Assembly (NCBI RefSeq): GCF_000374165.1
Contig: NZ_KB893727.1
Location: 1-64,000 of the forward strand
DNA length: 64,000 nucleotides
Direction: 5' to 3'
Source of the DNA: Parafrankia elaeagni
Lineage (GTDB): Bacteria > Actinomycetota > Actinomycetes > Frankiales > Frankiaceae
The notes below the pieces were generated by a model, which was given only the letters and a program-made list of their open reading frames with translations, ran no database searches and had not been told where the DNA came from. The number at the start of each line of letters is the position of its first letter. The first letter of the stretch is position 1. Below, in pieces: positions 24,639-33,807 of the stretch. A program made the position numbers and the translations under genes.

Positions 24639-25864
24639 CGGCAGCGATCGCCTCACTGTCGACCCGGCTCGTCCGGATACCGCTGCGCCGTCCCTGGGCC
24701 GAGGACGTGCGGGACGTGTCCGTGGTGGTCGTCGAGGTCGTCGACACGGACGGAGCGACCGGGCACGGCTTCTCCTGGACGCCCGCCATCGGGGCCCGGG
24801 CCGTGCAGGCGTTGCTCGACCACGACATCCGGGCCTGGGCCGTGGGCCGGCCGGCCGCCCTCGCGGACTGGCAGGGCGCCGGGCCGGCGGACGACCTCGA
24901 CACCCCGGCACCGACGGGGGCCCCGGGCCCGCCGCCGTCCCCGCCCCCGCCCCGGCAGCCGCGGCCGCGGCCGGACGACGACGTCGGCGGGGGCTGGGAT
25001 GCGCTGTGGCGGCACCTTCACGAGGCCGGCGGCGGCGGGGTGACGACGATCGCCATGGCCGGTCTGGACCTGGCCCTGTGGGACCTCCACGGGCAGCGCA
25101 CCGGTCGCTCCATCGTCGACGTCATCGGTACCCGGCGCCCGGACGCCGCCGTGTACGGCAGCGGGGTCAACCTGCACTACCCGCTCGCCGAGCTTGTCGC
25201 GCAGGCCGAGCGCTGGGTCGCCGCCGGCTTCGACACCGTCAAGATGAAGGTCGGCCGGCCGGACCTGCGCGACGATCTGGCGCGGGTGCGCGCCGTGCGG
25301 GAGGTCATCGGCCCGGAGCGCACCCTGCTGGTCGACGCCAACCAGCGCTGGAGCCTGTACCAGGCGGAACGCGCCGTGGAGACGCTCGCCGAGGCGGGCC
25401 TCGGCTGGGTGGAGGAGCCTCTGCGGGCCGACGACCTGACCGGGTACGTCGGCCTGCGCCGCATACTCGCCGGCGGCTGTGCCGTCCCGGTCGCGTGTGG
25501 GGAGAACCTGCACACGCGCTACCGGTTCCGCGAGTTCGCCCGGCTGGGGGCCGCCGACGTCCTCCAGCCCAACGTGGTGCGGGTGGGTGGCATCACGCCG
25601 TTCCTGCGGATCGCGCGGGACGTCGAGGCCGCCGGGCTGCGGCTGGCCCCGCACCTGCTGCTCGAGGTGTCCGGCCAGCTCGCGCTCGCCCTGCGGCAGG
25701 AGACCGCCGTCGAGGACGTCGAGGACGCCGGATTCGGTCAGCTCGGTGCCCTGATGTCCGACTCCCCCGTCTCGGTCGGTGCGGCCAGGGTGCGTTTCAT
25801 CCCGGCGCCCGGCCTCGGCATCGCCTTCCGCCCGGCCGCCGAGCCGGCCGGGCCGCCCGGCTGA
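24635..25864 (+). CDS. enolase-superfamily sugar-acid dehydratase
   Basis: A 409-residue mandelate-racemase-like enzyme whose GTG overlaps the previous stop (GTGA). The C-terminal barrel has the KxK base (DTVKMKVGRPD), metal ligands in LLVDANQRW, WVEEPLRADD and ACGENLHTR, and a His in LAPHLLLEVSG. The N-terminal capping domain is interrupted by a Pro-rich insert near residues 90-115 (PGPPPSPPPPRQPRPRP). It most likely dehydrates galactarate or glucarate to the KdgD substrate, by operon logic. The exact sugar acid cannot be told from sequence. Confidence 0.82.
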   Translation: MTAAIASLSTRLVRIPLRRPWAEDVRDVSVVVVEVVDTDGATGHGFSWTPAIGARAVQALLDHDIRAWAVGRPAALADWQGAGPADDLDTPAPTGAPGPPPSPPPPRQPRPRPDDDVGGGWDALWRHLHEAGGGGVTTIAMAGLDLALWDLHGQRTGRSIVDVIGTRRPDAAVYGSGVNLHYPLAELVAQAERWVAAGFDTVKMKVGRPDLRDDLARVRAVREVIGPERTLLVDANQRWSLYQAERAVETLAEAGLGWVEEPLRADDLTGYVGLRRILAGGCAVPVACGENLHTRYRFREFARLGAADVLQPNVVRVGGITPFLRIARDVEAAGLRLAPHLLLEVSGQLALALRQETAVEDVEDAGFGQLGALMSDSPVSVGAARVRFIPAPGLGIAFRPAAEPAGPPG

Positions 25865-25914
25865 GAGCTGCGGCCCGACTGAGAGCCGCGGTCGGGCCGG
25901 GCACCGCGGTCGAC

Positions 25915-25956
25915 CCGCCTGACCGGGCGGGGCACGGCGGGAGCCCGGTCAGGCGG
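25915..25956. terminator. 14-bp hairpin between convergent genes
   Basis: CCGCCTGACCGGGC (25915-25928) pairs perfectly with GCCCGGTCAGGCGG (25943-25956), 14-base loop. It serves the dehydratase operon (plus) and the oxidoreductase (minus) at 25979. Confidence 0.8.
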
Positions 25957-25992
25957 TGATCTGTCAGGCGGTGATCTGTCAGGCGGTGGTCT
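25948..25992. repeat. 15-bp tandem repeat over a stop codon
   Basis: Three units of GTCAGGCGGTGATCT (the last with one change) at 25948-25962, 25963-25977 and 25978-25992. The third contains the stop codon of the minus-strand oxidoreductase, and the first overlaps the terminator arm. Confidence 0.8.
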
Positions 25993-27382
25993 GTCCGTCG
26001 ACGACAGCCGCCGCCTCGTCGATGTCCACGGCCTCGTCGATGTCCACGGCCTGCCCCGTCGCCAGCGAGTGGTTGGCCGCGATTCCGACGGAGATCGCGC
26101 GGATCCCGTCCGTGAACGCGGCGGGCCGGCGCAGGGCGTCGCGCTCGGCGGTGACCCGGTGGAACAGATGCTCGAGCAGGTAGGCGTCTCCCCCGCCGTG
26201 ACCGCCGACACCCGCGGGGATCGGTTCCTCCCGCGCCTTCTCCCAGTGTTGTTGCACGACGAGGCGGCATCCGGCGGGCCGCACCGCATTGCCGGTGTCG
26301 GCATTGCCGGTGTCGACGTCGACGGCGCTCGGGTCGAGTACGGCGTTCCCGTCCGCGTCGAGGACGACGGCGCCCCGCTCGACGACCTCCAGCTCGGCCC
26401 GGCCCAGGGTGCCGTTGACGGCGACCCGGTAGCCCTCCCAGGGGCTGTGGGCGTTGAGCGAGTAGCTCAGGCTCGCACCGGAGTCGTAGTCGACGACGAG
26501 CGCGAGATTGTCCTCGATGGTGATCCCCTCGTCGAAGACGTCGCGGTCCCGCAGGTAGCCGTCCGCCCGCTCGGTGTCGAGGTAGAGCGCCCGCAGCCGG
26601 TCGTCGCGGGTCAGATCGAGGGCGAACGGGTCCCCCGCCGCGCCGGTGCCGCGTGCCGGCCGTGGCCCGAGGCCGCGCTCGCGGGCGTTGCGCGCCCCGT
26701 AGAAGCGCAGGCCACCGGTGGCGTACACCCGTGTCGGCGCGGCGTCGATCCACCAGTTGACGAGGTCGAAGTGATGGGACGACTTGTGCACCAGCAGGCC
26801 GCCGGAGCTCTCCTTGTAGCGGTGCCAGCGGCGAAAGTAGTCGGCGCCGTGCACCGTGTCGAGAAGCCATTCGAACTGCACGCTCGTCACCCGCCCGATA
26901 CGGCCGGAGGCGATGACCGAACGCAGCGTGCTGTTGCGAGGACTGTAGCGGTAGTTGAAGGTCGTCACGACGTCACGGCCCGAACGCCCGATCGCGGCGG
27001 CGATGCGCTCGACACCGGCCCGGTCGATGGTGAGGGGCTTCTCGACGACGACGTCCGCGCCGCCGAGGAGCGCGCGCGCCACCACCTCGGCGTGAGTGTG
27101 GTCGGGGGTCGTCACGATGACGCGGTCCACCCGCTGTTCGGTGATCATCCGCTCCAGGCCGCCGGGGTCGGCGGCGAGGTCGTAGCGGGCCGGCTCCGGC
27201 CCGCCCCGGGCGACGAGCCGGGCCTGGTAGTAGTCGATGCGCCCGGGGTTGGTGTCGGCCAGCGCGACGAGTTCGGCGACGTCGGAGTGCGCGCCGACGA
27301 TCGCGTCGATGTACATCTGCGCGCGGTGCCCGGTACCGACAACGGCATACCGCTCACGGGTCTCCTCCGCTGACGGGCTCAT
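25979..27382 (-). CDS. Gfo/Idh/MocA-family oxidoreductase
   Basis: A 467-residue sugar oxidoreductase. The ATG at 27382 follows CAGGAGGAGTTTCGG. The Rossmann motif is YAVVGTGHRAQMYIDAI, then VVVEKPLTIDRAGVERIAAA (EKP) and NYRYSPRNSTLR. The length, a KSSHHFDLVNWWIDA motif, and SSGGLLVHKSSHH fit the longer glycoside/uronate branch of the family. The last 20 residues are DEAVDIDEAAAV repeats. It is downstream of the ABC transporter operon (27516-30779) on the same strand with 133 bases between, so possibly co-transcribed with it. Substrate unknown, likely an imported pectin fragment. Confidence 0.85.
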   Translation of the reverse strand: MSPSAEETRERYAVVGTGHRAQMYIDAIVGAHSDVAELVALADTNPGRIDYYQARLVARGGPEPARYDLAADPGGLERMITEQRVDRVIVTTPDHTHAEVVARALLGGADVVVEKPLTIDRAGVERIAAAIGRSGRDVVTTFNYRYSPRNSTLRSVIASGRIGRVTSVQFEWLLDTVHGADYFRRWHRYKESSGGLLVHKSSHHFDLVNWWIDAAPTRVYATGGLRFYGARNARERGLGPRPARGTGAAGDPFALDLTRDDRLRALYLDTERADGYLRDRDVFDEGITIEDNLALVVDYDSGASLSYSLNAHSPWEGYRVAVNGTLGRAELEVVERGAVVLDADGNAVLDPSAVDVDTGNADTGNAVRPAGCRLVVQQHWEKAREEPIPAGVGGHGGGDAYLLEHLFHRVTAERDALRRPAAFTDGIRAISVGIAANHSLATGQAVDIDEAVDIDEAAAVVDGQTTA

Positions 27383-27515
27383 CCGAAACTCCTCCTGTGT
27401 GGTCACGCGGGTGGACACGGCGGTCCCGCTGCCCGGGCAGCGGGCAGCGGGCAGCGGGAGTCTCCGGCGCGCGGCCGGCCGGGGCCGCGCGTCGGAGGGC
27501 TGTGCTGCCCGGCGG

Positions 27516-28832
27516 CTACCTGGCGTTCTCGACCTCGGTGGTGAGCTCCTTCAGGAAGCCGTTCGCGGCGTCCGCCGGCGTCGTCCTCTTGAAGAGCACC
27601 TCCTCGGTGTAGCGGGACACCAGGCTTTCGATGGCGCTGCCGCCGGGAGGAGTCACCGGCTCCGCGTCGCCCGGCTCGATGCGGTCGAGGTACTCGACAA
27701 CCGCCTGGTCGGTCTCACCGAGCTTCGGAGTGATGTAGGCGCGGATCCGCTCGTTCGCCGGCACCCCGCGCTCGGTCTGCTGGATGTCGGCCGCCTCCTC
27801 GCTGTTGAGGAGGAAGTCGAGGAAGAGGGCGACCTCGGCGCGGTGCTCCGTGGTGGACGAGGCGGACCAGTACATCGACGGCTTGAAGTAGTAGGTGCCG
27901 CTGGTGGCGGCCTCCGGGTACTGCAGGAGCTTCATCTCCTTCCCCGTTGCCTTCGACAGCGCGGTGAGCTGGTTGTTCCACCAGACGCCCATGGCCGAAC
28001 CGTTCGTGGCGGTGAACGAGGCGGACAGCCCGCCCTTCTGCTTCTCGATCGTCTCGGGCGGAGGAGGCGCCGCTCCGCTCTCGGTGAGGTCGAGGATCTG
28101 CTGCCAGAAGCTCGTCAGCGTCTCGGGCCTGATGACGACGTTGCCCGCGTCGTCATAGAGCTGGTCGCCGTGCGAACGCGCCCAGAGCCGGATGCCGCCG
28201 TCCTCGAAGCCCCAGGCCTGGGTCCCGTAGAAGTTCCCGCCACCGGCTGCGGAGATCTGCCTGGCGGTCTCGTTGAAGTCGGCCCACGTCCAGGTGGTGT
28301 CGTCCGGGATCTCCACTCCCGCCTGCTGGAAAAGGTCCGTGTTGGCGACCACCGCGTAGGCGTTGAGGCCGATGGGGACGCCGTACAGGCCGTCCTTGAC
28401 CCGGCCGACGTCCAGAACCGTCGGATCGTAGTCGTCCGTGTTGAGCGTGCTACCGAGCTCGGAAAGGTCGAGCAGGGCGCCGCGGCTGGCGTAGGTGGAG
28501 ATGTACTTCTCGTCCATCTGGACGATGTCCGGGGTGTTTCTCGCCGCGGTCTCGGTGGCGAGCTTGTCCCAGTACTCACTGAAGGCGGTGAAGGATGCCT
28601 CGATGGTGATGTTCGGGTGCTTCACCTCGAACGCGTCGATGATCTCCTGCGTGTTCGTGGTACGGGTGTCGTTGCCCCACCAGGTCATCGAGAGCGTGAC
28701 GGGGCCGTCGGAGAGCTCTCCGGCGCCTTCCTCGGTCGAGTCCGCGGTGCCGCAGGCGGACACCAGCACGGCGGAAACCGAGGCGATGGATAAGGCGACG
28801 GCGGTTCTGCGAGTGACCTTTAAGTTCCTCAT
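27516..28832 (-). CDS. ABC sugar transporter, substrate-binding lipoprotein
   Basis: A 438-residue CUT1-type solute-binding protein. A signal peptide with lipobox is plain (TAVALSIASVSAVLVSACG), so Cys about 27 is lipidated and the protein sits outside the membrane. Domains then follow family order (TLSMTWWGNDTRTTNTQEII, IVQMDEKYISTYASRGALLD). GACGAAAGGTACGAAG precedes the ATG. Third gene of the order permease - permease - binding protein, all minus strand. Neighbours point to oligogalacturonide or rhamnogalacturonan fragments as ligand. Confidence 0.9.
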   Translation of the reverse strand: MRNLKVTRRTAVALSIASVSAVLVSACGTADSTEEGAGELSDGPVTLSMTWWGNDTRTTNTQEIIDAFEVKHPNITIEASFTAFSEYWDKLATETAARNTPDIVQMDEKYISTYASRGALLDLSELGSTLNTDDYDPTVLDVGRVKDGLYGVPIGLNAYAVVANTDLFQQAGVEIPDDTTWTWADFNETARQISAAGGGNFYGTQAWGFEDGGIRLWARSHGDQLYDDAGNVVIRPETLTSFWQQILDLTESGAAPPPPETIEKQKGGLSASFTATNGSAMGVWWNNQLTALSKATGKEMKLLQYPEAATSGTYYFKPSMYWSASSTTEHRAEVALFLDFLLNSEEAADIQQTERGVPANERIRAYITPKLGETDQAVVEYLDRIEPGDAEPVTPPGGSAIESLVSRYTEEVLFKRTTPADAANGFLKELTTEVENAR

Positions 28833-28867
28833 CTTCGTACCTTTCGTCAGGGCAGTGGTGGGGTCGG

Positions 28868-29833
28868 CTATTTCCCGCCGGTCGTGGCGATGCCCTTGAT
28901 GAGGAACCGCTGGCCGAGGAGGAAGACGACGAAGACCGGGACGAGCGACAGCACGGACATCGCGAACATGGGGCCCCACGAGGTCGTCGAGGTCGCGTCC
29001 ATGAAGGCCCGGAGCCCGAGCGGGACGGTGTACATCTCGGGCTTCGTGAGGTAGATGAGCTGGCTGAAGAAGTCGTTCCAGGTCCAGATGAAGGTGAAGA
29101 CCGCGGTCGTGGCGAGCGCCGGGACCATCAGCGGGAGGATGACCCGCAGGAAGATCCGCACATGCCCGCAGCCGTCGATGCGGGCCGCCTCGTCGAGCTC
29201 CCGCGGAATACCCCGGATGAACTGGACCATGAGGAAGACGAAGAAGGCGTCGGTCGCGAGCACCTTGGGCAGGATGAGCGGGATGAACGTGTTCACCCAG
29301 CCAAGCTGCGAGAAAAGGATGTACTGCGGAACGATCACCACGTGAATCGGCAGCATGATCGAGACGAGCATGATCGAGAACCACAGGCGCCGGCCCCTGA
29401 AGTCGAGGCGGGCGAACGCGTACGCCGCCATCGAGCAGGCCACGAGGTTCCCGACGATGCAGCCCATGACAACGATCACAGAGTTGATCATGTAGGTGCC
29501 GAACGGGTTCGCCAGCGCCGACCAGCCGTCCGTGTAGTTCGAGGTCTCGAGGTGGTCGAGGACGATCCCCGGCTCGCGGAAGATCAGCTCCGTGGGCCGC
29601 AGTGAGGACACGACGAGCCACAGCACGGGATAGAGCATCACCAGCCCGGCGGTGATGAGACCCGCGTGCCGGAGCGCGCTGCGGACCAGGCTGCGGGCGG
29701 ACCGGTTCCCGCGGGTACCGAAGGCCCCTCGCGGCGCGGCATCGTCGTCGTGGGGGTGGCGGGAGTTCGGCGACGTGCCCGCCGGCTCCGGGCCGGCGGC
29801 GTCGCGCACGGCGAGTGCCTGATTCTCAGTCAT
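28868..29833 (-). CDS. ABC sugar transporter permease (MalG type)
   Basis: A 321-residue inner-membrane protein with six helices after a 50-residue charged N-terminus. The ATPase-contact EAA loop reads ELDEAARIDGCGHVRIFLRV, with the usual position between helices 4 and 5. The ATG at 29833 overlaps the end of the upstream permease gene (stop at 29826), showing coupled translation. Pairs with the permease at 29826-30779 to form the channel for the binding protein at 27516. Confidence 0.92.
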   Translation of the reverse strand: MTENQALAVRDAAGPEPAGTSPNSRHPHDDDAAPRGAFGTRGNRSARSLVRSALRHAGLITAGLVMLYPVLWLVVSSLRPTELIFREPGIVLDHLETSNYTDGWSALANPFGTYMINSVIVVMGCIVGNLVACSMAAYAFARLDFRGRRLWFSIMLVSIMLPIHVVIVPQYILFSQLGWVNTFIPLILPKVLATDAFFVFLMVQFIRGIPRELDEAARIDGCGHVRIFLRVILPLMVPALATTAVFTFIWTWNDFFSQLIYLTKPEMYTVPLGLRAFMDATSTTSWGPMFAMSVLSLVPVFVVFLLGQRFLIKGIATTGGK

Positions 29834-30779
29834 CGTAGAAGACCCAGTACTTGGAGGCCCAGAAGTTGACCGCGGTGAAGATCCCGACGATGACGAGGAG
29901 TACCCAGGCCATCGCGGAGGCGTAACCCATGTCGAAGTTCGCGAATCCGCGGTCGTAGAGGTACAGCGTGTAGAACAGCGTCGAGTCCGCGGGGCCGCCC
30001 GTGCCGCCCGAGACGATGAACGCCTGGGTGAACGACTGGAAGGCGTGGATGATCTGCAGCACCAGGTTGAAGAAGATGATCGGGGTGAGCAGGGGAATCG
30101 TGATGCTGCGGAACTTGCGCCAGCGGGACGCCCCGTCCACCTCGGCCGCCTCGTAGTACATGGTCGGTATCTGCCGCAGTCCGGCCAGGAAGATGACCAT
30201 GGGAGCACCGAACGTCCAGACGTTCAGGATGATGAGGGTTCCCAGGGCGGTGTCAGGGCTGGAGATCCACCCCTTTCCCTCGATCCCGAAGACGTTGAGG
30301 AACTGGTTGAAAATGCCGTCCGCGCCGAACACCCGGGCCCACAGCACCGCGATCGCGACGCTCGTTCCGAGCAGCGACGGCAGGTAGAAGACCGACCGGT
30401 AGAAGGCGAGGCCGCGCACCCCGCGGTCGAGCACGAGCGCCAGCGCCAGCGCCAGCGCCAGCTGCAGCGGTACCGAGACGAAGACGTAGACGAACGTGAC
30501 CGTGAGCGCCTGGTGCAGCCGGTCATCGGAGAGCATTCGCGTGAAGTTGTCGAGCCCCGTGAAGGTCGCCGGCTGAAGCAGGTTGTACTTCGTGAAGGAC
30601 AGGACCAACGAGGCGATCATCGGCCCGATCGTGATCGCCAGGAGGCCGAGGAACCACGGCGACAGAAAGAGATAGCCGGCCCCGTTGTCCCGGTGTCTGA
30701 TCCGACCCTTCCGCCCTCCCTTCCCCTTGGAGTTCCCCTTGGAGTCACCTAAGGAGCGGAGTTCGGTGAGTGCGCTCAT
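29826..30779 (-). CDS. ABC sugar transporter permease (MalF type)
   Basis: A 317-residue inner-membrane permease. The ATG at 30779 starts MSALTELRSLGDS; a GTGGGGACGC precedes it. After a basic Lys/Gly stretch there are six helices, and the EAA loop is TMYYEAAEVDGASRWRKFR. It is the promoter-proximal gene of the transporter operon; a LacI-type operator identical to that of the rhamnogalacturonan lyase lies 157 bases upstream. No ATPase is in the operon; the MsmK-like gene at 38617 probably energises it. Confidence 0.92.
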   Translation of the reverse strand: MSALTELRSLGDSKGNSKGKGGRKGRIRHRDNGAGYLFLSPWFLGLLAITIGPMIASLVLSFTKYNLLQPATFTGLDNFTRMLSDDRLHQALTVTFVYVFVSVPLQLALALALALVLDRGVRGLAFYRSVFYLPSLLGTSVAIAVLWARVFGADGIFNQFLNVFGIEGKGWISSPDTALGTLIILNVWTFGAPMVIFLAGLRQIPTMYYEAAEVDGASRWRKFRSITIPLLTPIIFFNLVLQIIHAFQSFTQAFIVSGGTGGPADSTLFYTLYLYDRGFANFDMGYASAMAWVLLVIVGIFTAVNFWASKYWVFYDD

Positions 30780-31199
30780 GCGTCCCCACCGGTAGACGGG
30801 CGCGGACGCGCCGCCAGCCACGCCACTGCTGTCACAGCGAACACCTCCTGGCTCTTCGATAGCCCTTGACATTGGTCGACCGGACGTTTGCGGGCCACGC
30901 ATCCACGCCCCGACGCCAGGTCGACATCTCATCAAGGAAAGCGCATTCCGCGAGTCCGTAATGTGTAGCATCAATCGTCGGCTATGGTCAAGAGACCGGT
31001 TTCTCGCGGTCCGGCGGGAGCGGGCCCCGCTCCCGGATCGAACGCGGATCGAACGCGGGCCCGGCGGTGCCCGCCGGAAAACCTCCACGAAGGGCACCGC
31101 GGTACGCCGCCGAACGGCTCGAGTCACCTACGCCCGACCACACGACGCCCCCACCGCACGGTGCCGTTACAGGGCGGTGCCGTTTACAGAGCGGTGCCG
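30780..31199. other. transporter promoter region
   Basis: No gene in 420 bases. It contains the transporter operator (30936-30949), a weaker related palindrome (GAGACCGGTTTCTC at 30992-31005) and the start of a repeat (31160). Confidence 0.55.
30936..30949. promoter_or_regulatory. LacI-type operator before the sugar ABC operon
   Basis: GGAAAGCGCATTCC, identical over all 14 bases to the site at 44759-44772 before the rhamnogalacturonan lyase gene, with AA before and GCG after shared as well. Confidence 0.88.
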
Positions 31200-31208
31200 C
31201 TACAGGGC
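31160..31208. repeat. 16-17 bp tandem repeat, three copies
   Basis: GGTGCCGTTACAGGGC at 31160-31175, GGTGCCGTTTACAGAGC at 31176-31192 and GGTGCCGCTACAGGGC at 31193-31208. The last covers the stop codon of the minus-strand TSUP gene. Confidence 0.75.
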
Positions 31209-31991
31209 GACGGCCAGGCCCAGGCCGGCGCACGCGATGGCGACGCGCAGCGGAGTCTCCGGGAGTCGTCGCAGCAGTGCCGGCCCCACCCAGCCCCCTA
31301 TCAGGCACCCCAGACCGAGCTGCCCGGCCGCCATCCAGTCGACCGGCGCGGCCAGCGCGTAGGCGACCGCGGCCGTCATGCTGGCCGTTCCGGTCACGAT
31401 GTTCTTGACCGCGCTGGTCACCGGCAGCGGCTCACGGGTCGACAGCGACAGCACCGCGAGCATCAGAATCCCCGCCCCCGCGGCGAAGTATCCCGCGTAC
31501 AGGCCCACCAGCCCGACGGCGAGGGCGAGCGGGACCGGCAGCCGGCCCTCGCCGCCCGCCGCACCCAGGCGCGCCACCGCCAGCCGACGCAGCGGGTCGC
31601 GCGCGAGGATCAGCAGGGAGCCCAGCCCGACGCACCACGGCACGACCGCCTCGAAGGCGGAGCGCGGAGTGCGGAGCAGCAGCGCCGCGCCGAGCGCACC
31701 GCCCACACCCGCGATGGCCATCAGGGGCAGCAGCCGGTCGCGCTGTCCCCGCAGCTCCGGCCGTGATCCGGCCGCGATGCCGATGGTGTTGGAGAACAGC
31801 GCCACCGTGTTGGTGACGTTCGCGGCCACCGGCGGCAGACCGACGGCGAGCAGCGCCGGATAGCTGACCAGCGAGGCGATGCCGGCGACCGAGCCGGTGA
31901 GACCGGCCCCCACACCGGCGGTCAGCAGCAGAAGGGCGGAGTCGACTCCCAAGCTTTTCGCCACCTGTCCTGGGCGCGCGAGGGCCCGCAC
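31200..31991 (-). CDS. TSUP-family (TauE/SafE) membrane transporter
   Basis: A 263-residue membrane protein of about eight helices with the family's opening GVGAGLTGSVAGIASLVSYPALLA and internal NVTNTVALFSNTIG. A second half repeat holds SAVKNIVTGTASMTAAV. The GTG at 31991 is the only reasonable start. TSUP proteins export sulfite, sulfoacetate or small organic anions. Its place downstream of the aldehyde dehydrogenase gene (63 bases) on the same strand suggests export or import of a small acid linked to the pathway, but this is inference. Confidence 0.85.
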   Translation of the reverse strand: MRALARPGQVAKSLGVDSALLLLTAGVGAGLTGSVAGIASLVSYPALLAVGLPPVAANVTNTVALFSNTIGIAAGSRPELRGQRDRLLPLMAIAGVGGALGAALLLRTPRSAFEAVVPWCVGLGSLLILARDPLRRLAVARLGAAGGEGRLPVPLALAVGLVGLYAGYFAAGAGILMLAVLSLSTREPLPVTSAVKNIVTGTASMTAAVAYALAAPVDWMAAGQLGLGCLIGGWVGPALLRRLPETPLRVAIACAGLGLAVAL

Positions 31992-32054
31992 GGCCCGGTT
32001 CGGTCTGCCGGGCGAACCGGTCGGCCGAGCGGTGCGGGCGGGCGGGCGGTTCGT

Positions 32055-33701
32055 TCAGCCGGGAAGGAGCTTGCCGCCGATCCGGCGCGGGATGCGGTAG
32101 GGGTTGTCGTCACGCAGCGCTCCGGGCAGCAGCGCACCCGGCGCGTTCTGGTAGGCCACCGGGCGCAGGAAGCGCTCGATCGCCGACGAACCGACCGAGG
32201 TGGTGCGGGAATCCGAGGTCGCCGGGAACGGCCCGCCGTGGACGACCGCGTGACCGACGTCCACACCGGTGGGCCAGCCGTCGAAGATGATCCGCCCGGC
32301 GCGGAGTTCGAGGGCGGGCAGCAGGCGGCGGACGTCGTCGAGGTCGGCGCCGACGGCATGCACACTGGCGGTGAGCTGCCCTTCCAGGGACCGCACGACC
32401 GTACCGAGGTGGGCCAGGTCGCGGCAGCGGACGACCAGGGCGGCGGGCCCGAACATCTCGTCCTGCAGGGCCGGGTCGGCCAGGAAGTCGTCACCGCCGA
32501 CGGCCATCAGGACAGCCTGCCCCCCCGCCGCGCCGGCCGCGGCCCCGCCGCGCGCGACGATCGTGACGCCGCGGCGCGCGGCGGTGGCTGCCACCGCCGC
32601 CTGGTAGGAGCGGGCGATGCCCGCGGTCAGCATGACCGCCCCCGTGGTGCTGGTGACCGCCCGCGCGGCGGTGGTCACGAAGACGTCCAGACCGAGGCCG
32701 TCGACTCCGAGGATCAGACCCGGACTGGTGCAGAACTGCCCGGCGCCGAGGGTGAGGGAGGCGACGAAGTCCCGGCCGAGGCTCTCTCCACCGGCTGCCA
32801 GCGCGCCGGGCATCAGAACAACCGGGTTGACGCTGCTCATCTCGGCGTAGACGGGGATGGGGCGGGGCCGCGCGGCCGCCGCCCGGACCAGGGCCAGCCC
32901 GGCGGCGCGCGAGCCGGTGAAGCCGACGGCCTGGATCCGCGGGTCGACGACCAGCTCGGTCCCCAGCGTCGGGCCGTCGCCGATCAGCAGGGAGAACACG
33001 CCGTCGGGCAGCGCGTGCTCCGCCACAGCGGCCCGGATGGCACCGGCCGCCAGCTCGGAGGTTCCGAGGTGGGCGTCGTGTGCCTTGACCACGACCGGGC
33101 AGCCCGCGGCCAGGGCCGACGCGGTGTCGCCGCCGGCCACCGAGAACGCCAGCGGGAAGTTGCTCGCGCCGAACACCGCCACCGGCCCGAGCGGAATCCG
33201 CCGCTGGCGCAGATCCGGGCGCGCGGGCGGGGTCCGGCCGGGCGGTGCCTGGCCGGGCGGTGCCTGGCCGGGTTCCGCCGGGTCGATGCGGGCGCCGTGC
33301 CAGCTTCCCTCGCGCAGCACGTCCGCGAACAGCCGGAACTGGTTCGTGGTGCGGACGACCTCACCCGCGAGGCGCACGGGCGGCAGCCCGGTCTCCTTGC
33401 CGGCCCGGTCGACCAGCGCGTCGGTCAGGGCCGTGAGGTTGTCCGCGACACGTTCGAGGAAGCCGGCCCGCCGCTGCGGATCCGCGTTCCGGTAGGCGTC
33501 GAACGCCTCCTCCGCGAGCGCACACGCGCGGCGTACCTCGGTGGTCGTCCCGTGATGGCTGGGCGGGGCGAGCGGCCGGCCGGTCCGTGGGTCCACCGAG
33601 TGGACCTCGGTGCCGGTGCCGTCGACCCGCTCGGCGCCGATGAACATGCGGCCCGTCAGGCCGGCCGCGACGGAGCCGGCGGCACCCGCGGTGGTCGTCA
33701 T
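32055..33701 (-). CDS. 2,5-dioxovalerate (ketoglutarate semialdehyde) dehydrogenase
   Basis: A 548-residue aldehyde dehydrogenase of the KGSADH branch. It would oxidise 2,5-dioxopentanoate, the product of KdgD, to 2-oxoglutarate with NAD(P). Motifs: GPVAVFGASNFPLAFSVAGG, the general-base Glu in IPVYAEMSSVNPVVL, and the nucleophile Cys in LGAGQFCTSPGL. AGAAGGGAGATCC precedes the ATG. A PGQAPPGQAPPGRTPP insert (about residues 140-155) is a repeat expansion. It completes the oxidative galacturonate route in this window. Confidence 0.88.
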   Translation of the reverse strand: MTTTAGAAGSVAAGLTGRMFIGAERVDGTGTEVHSVDPRTGRPLAPPSHHGTTTEVRRACALAEEAFDAYRNADPQRRAGFLERVADNLTALTDALVDRAGKETGLPPVRLAGEVVRTTNQFRLFADVLREGSWHGARIDPAEPGQAPPGQAPPGRTPPARPDLRQRRIPLGPVAVFGASNFPLAFSVAGGDTASALAAGCPVVVKAHDAHLGTSELAAGAIRAAVAEHALPDGVFSLLIGDGPTLGTELVVDPRIQAVGFTGSRAAGLALVRAAAARPRPIPVYAEMSSVNPVVLMPGALAAGGESLGRDFVASLTLGAGQFCTSPGLILGVDGLGLDVFVTTAARAVTSTTGAVMLTAGIARSYQAAVAATAARRGVTIVARGGAAAGAAGGQAVLMAVGGDDFLADPALQDEMFGPAALVVRCRDLAHLGTVVRSLEGQLTASVHAVGADLDDVRRLLPALELRAGRIIFDGWPTGVDVGHAVVHGGPFPATSDSRTTSVGSSAIERFLRPVAYQNAPGALLPGALRDDNPYRIPRRIGGKLLPG

Positions 33702-33807
33702 GGATCTCCCTTCTGGAGACCTCCGGTGTCGGCGGGTCGCCGCCGCCGGAGGTTCGTGACCGCCGAGGGCTGGTGGCCGCCGGCGCTTCGTCATCGCCCC
33801 GAAGCCG

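Noticed and set aside
30992-31005. GAGACCGGTTTCTC as a tenth LacI operator
   Set aside because: Similar in outline, but it lacks the GG...CC ends and one half differs at two bases; left out of the count.
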